Below are positions 6,134 to 8,273 of a stretch of 8,273 bases of DNA, in pieces; position 1 is the first letter of the stretch, and each line of letters starts with the position of its first letter. The stretch is from the NCBI GenBank assembly GCA_031282945.1, contig JAITCX010000047.1:1-8273 (forward strand), written 5' to 3'. Both the position numbers and the translations under genes were made by a program. The notes under the pieces were generated by a model, which had not been told where the DNA came from, did no database searches, and was given only the letters and a program-made list of their open reading frames with translations. Source of the DNA: Elusimicrobiota bacterium (GTDB taxonomy: Bacteria > Elusimicrobiota > Endomicrobiia > Endomicrobiales > Endomicrobiaceae).

Positions 6134-8273
6134 CTAATATCTTTCTAAAACTTTTAAGTTTTTTATAATATCCGCATTTTTTATATTTGCATTTAAATTG
6201 TTTTTTAATTCGGTTAAATTTTTAAAATTAAATGAGTAGGCATAAATTATTATGTTTGTAACGCTTATTTCATTTTTCCCCATTTTATTTAATAATGTCT
6301 TTAAACTTTCGCTAGTCCAGTTTTCAGTGTCGGGATAAATTAAATAGAGACGCGAAAATTCGGGGGCATAATAAGCTTTATAATTTTGCAAATTTAGAAT
6401 TTCAATTTTTGCTCTATCCTCAAAAGTATAACCGTCGTCAATAAACCAAGTATTTAAAATTGTTTCGGCGCCGTTATTTTTATCGCCGCGCTTAGAGAGC
6501 GAGAATTGGCTAAATGGACTTATCATATCGTCTGCCAAAAGCTTGGTTTGATTTAAATCAAAATTTTCTATTTTATCCAATGTTTCAATATTTGCTTCTT
6601 TGAAAAAATAATGTTTAAAGCCTGCATCAAAATTATTAAGATTTTGCGGCATAATTTTTTCTTGTATTTTTTTGCTTGCCCGTATAATTCTCTCTCGTGC
6701 AATTTCATCAATAGTTTTAAATCCTGCTTTTTGGGCAGGGCTGTCTTTTTTAACAGGTTCATCCAAAGTGCATAAAATAAATTTTCTGTTTCCGCCGTCA
6801 TCGGCATTTAACTGCATAACCGCTTGGGCGGTAGTTCCGCTTCCTGCAAAAAAATCTAAGATTATGTCATTTGATTTTGTAGCAGATTTTATAAAATGAG
6901 AAATTAAGTTTAACGGCTTGGGATTTGTAAAAACTTTTTTACCCTCAAACAATTCTGACAAATCATTTGTTCCCTCTGCACTTGAAACTCCAAAAAAACT
7001 TTTTAATGGAAATTTCTTATTTAGTTTGGCAAAGTTTTTATTATCTTTTTTATAAACTGCTATTGTTTCCTCAATAAATTCTTTTCTGTAAATAGAATAA
7101 CCATTGTTTGACTTTTTTATTAAAATGCGATTTTTTTCACTATTAAATCTTTTTATACCCCATTTCCAACATCCTAATTGGCTGCCATTTTGCGGGGGTC
7201 TAATTATCGCATATCCCGTATCCAATAATTCTTTATTATCTGTATAGATTTTTGCTATATCTGTAGAAGTTTTTGCCAATTCTTTATTTTGATCTTCTAT
7301 AGCCTTGAAATCTTTTGTTTTTGGATTATAATAGACGCTGTAGCCAAGATTAGGCCGTCCCGACAATGTTCCGCCTTCTCCTCCACCCATAACCATACCC
7401 GCCCCGACATACCAATATTTCCCATTTTCCTCAAATACTTCTTTTTCCTGTATTATGTGATCAAACAAAACAGAATTTTCATTAATTCTTTTTCTATAAA
7501 CTAAAGTGTGATCATAATTCTTTTGCATATCATGCGCATCATTTTGGGCATTGCCTTTAAGCCAAATTAAGTCCCCCACAAAATTTCCGTCGCCAAAAAT
7601 CTCATCGCAAATCAATTTCAAATTTGCGCATTCATTATCATCAATGCTCATAAAAATTACGCCGGAATCTTTTAAAAGCTGCATAGCGATTTTCAAGCGC
7701 GGATACATAAATGTAAGCCAAGCTGAGTGTGAACTTTTCCCATAGAGATTTTTAATTTTGCGCGCTTCGTCTGGACTTAATTCTAGGGTATTTTCTAATT
7801 GTTCGGCGGTGAACTCAAATTTGTCCTTGTAGACGAAATCATCTGAGCCGGTATTATAAGGCGGATCTATATAAATCATATCCACTTTATTTTCATAAGC
7901 GCATACTAAATGTTTTAAGACTTCCAAATTGTCGCCTGTCAAGAATAGATTTTTTGAATTTTGATTTTGAGGGGATTCATTAAGGGATGTATCGGAAACA
8001 ATAACTGTTTGAGGTTTTAGATTTTCTTGAAGTTTTGCATAATTTTTTCCAACCCATTTTATTTGATAGCTGTCTTTTATTTCATCTTTATCTATTTCCT
8101 TTAATTTATAATTTTTATTGTAATCTATTTTCTGTTTTAAATCTAAAAAACTGCTGTTTTTGCCGTCTAATCTTCTTGCCCCCCCCCCCCCCCGGGAGGT
8201 GGTGTGTGTGTTTTTTTTTTTATATTTAATATTGAAATTGAAAATTATTTTTTGTTTTTTATTTTTTTTAAAT
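6134..8273 (-). CDS. mod: Type III DNA methyltransferase, Mod subunit; 5' end outside the window, with a poly-G run in the frame
   Basis: Site-specific methyltransferase (adenine type, beta-class motif order) that gives the type III system its sequence specificity and protects host DNA; it can act without Res. The frame is open to the right edge (712 codons). The first possible start inside the window is a TTG at 7942, but this cannot be the true start: the 110 codons upstream read as the usual Mod N-terminus, including FLDLKQKI, DSYQIKWVGKNYAKLQENLK and NQNSKNLF just before TGDNLEVLKHL. Counted from 7942, motif IV DPPYNTG is at 26-32, SHSAWLTFMYPRLKIA at 71-86, VIFMSIDDNE at 95-104, and motif I with the AdoMet loop FFAGSGTTAQAV at 364-375; the segment between (about 125-320) should hold the target recognition domain. 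No internal stop or frameshift occurs up to TAG at 6134-6136. Upstream of about 8178 the frame crosses 15 G and then a K/N/T-rich stretch with no start codon, which may be real or an assembly fault. Res follows after 85 bases. Confidence 0.93.
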   Translation of the reverse strand, partial: FKKNKKQKIIFNFNIKYKKKNTHTTSRGGGGARRLDGKNSSFLDLKQKIDYNKNYKLKEIDKDEIKDSYQIKWVGKNYAKLQENLKPQTVIVSDTSLNESPQNQNSKNLFLTGDNLEVLKHLVCAYENKVDMIYIDPPYNTGSDDFVYKDKFEFTAEQLENTLELSPDEARKIKNLYGKSSHSAWLTFMYPRLKIAMQLLKDSGVIFMSIDDNECANLKLICDEIFGDGNFVGDLIWLKGNAQNDAHDMQKNYDHTLVYRKRINENSVLFDHIIQEKEVFEENGKYWYVGAGMVMGGGEGGTLSGRPNLGYSVYYNPKTKDFKAIEDQNKELAKTSTDIAKIYTDNKELLDTGYAIIRPPQNGSQLGCWKWGIKRFNSEKNRILIKKSNNGYSIYRKEFIEETIAVYKKDNKNFAKLNKKFPLKSFFGVSSAEGTNDLSELFEGKKVFTNPKPLNLISHFIKSATKSNDIILDFFAGSGTTAQAVMQLNADDGGNRKFILCTLDEPVKKDSPAQKAGFKTIDEIARERIIRASKKIQEKIMPQNLNNFDAGFKHYFFKEANIETLDKIENFDLNQTKLLADDMISPFSQFSLSKRGDKNNGAETILNTWFIDDGYTFEDRAKIEILNLQNYKAYYAPEFSRLYLIYPDTENWTSESLKTLLNKMGKNEISVTNIIIYAYSFNFKNLTELKNNLNANIKNADIIKNLKVLERY
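8179..8193 (-). repeat. Run of 15 G (C on the + strand) inside the mod frame, possible phase-variation switch
   Basis: Fifteen consecutive C on the + strand, i.e. a (G)15 run on the mod coding strand, in otherwise AT-rich DNA. At this length the upstream frame joins the Mod frame without a stop. A change of one base would put translation into CAA GAA GAT TAG (stop at 8167-8169); a change of two would meet TAA at 8115-8117. Homopolymer G runs near the 5' end of type III mod genes are known switches, for example in Helicobacter. The run length may be unreliable near a contig end. Confidence 0.7.
8194..8273. other. Low-complexity edge: GGTGGTGTGTGTG, T11 and very AT-rich sequence
   Basis: After the C run the + strand passes to GGGAGGTGGTGTGTGTG (8194-8210), then 11 T (8211-8221), then 52 bases with very little G or C. 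Read on the coding strand, one frame stays open (Lys/Asn/Ile-rich, then THTTSR and Gly), and it is the frame in register with Mod; the other two have stops. No start codon or ribosome site is present. The step-like passage from C to G to GT to T looks more like sequencing or assembly noise than like coding DNA, but this cannot be decided here. Confidence 0.5.

Noticed and set aside
6015..6170. Short - strand frame across the mod-res gap (ILEAFLEWQNSIKQLNITSIN...) that could be a small third gene
   Set aside because: It has no good start codon or ribosome site, overlaps both genes' ends and matches no family I recognise; the gap is better read as the res leader.
8035..8229. + strand frame at the right edge containing a Pro-rich stretch from the C run
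   Set aside because: It is antisense to clear Mod coding sequence and its Pro stretch is only the homopolymer.

Overview
The window reads as a chromosomal segment of an AT-rich bacterium using the standard bacterial code (TAA, TAG and TGA all act as stops). The gene content fits an anaerobic, possibly host-associated organism: a membrane pyrophosphatase, a small FMN-type flavin reductase and a type III restriction-modification system. An Elusimicrobiota/Endomicrobia-like or similar low-GC Gram-negative origin is a guess only. No rRNA, tRNA, CRISPR array or insertion sequence is visible.

Left part, + strand (1-2934). The window opens inside a membrane-bound pyrophosphatase gene (hppA) whose N-terminus lies off the left edge. 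Its signature residues place it in the divergent, lysine-containing (K+-independent) branch of these pumps rather than among the canonical ones. A strong hairpin terminator follows. Next come a short flavin reductase-like gene and the remains of a small two-helix membrane protein (DUF4405-like) that is split by a frameshift.

Right part, - strand (3052-8273). A type III restriction-modification operon faces the first block: mod (DNA methyltransferase, 5' part) is followed after an 85-base gap by res (helicase-endonuclease). The two gene blocks converge at about 2935-3051. The res/mod block is visibly poorer in G+C than the pyrophosphatase gene, which suits a mobile defence module.

The most notable signal is at the right edge. 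The mod reading frame continues 110 codons upstream of the first possible start codon in the window, with recognisable Mod N-terminal sequence, and then enters a run of 15 G (coding strand). Both shifted frames meet stop codons soon after the run, so the layout is that of a phase-variable ON/OFF switch of a methyltransferase (a 'phasevarion'). The sequence beyond the run is very low in complexity and could be a contig-end artefact. Both readings are given.
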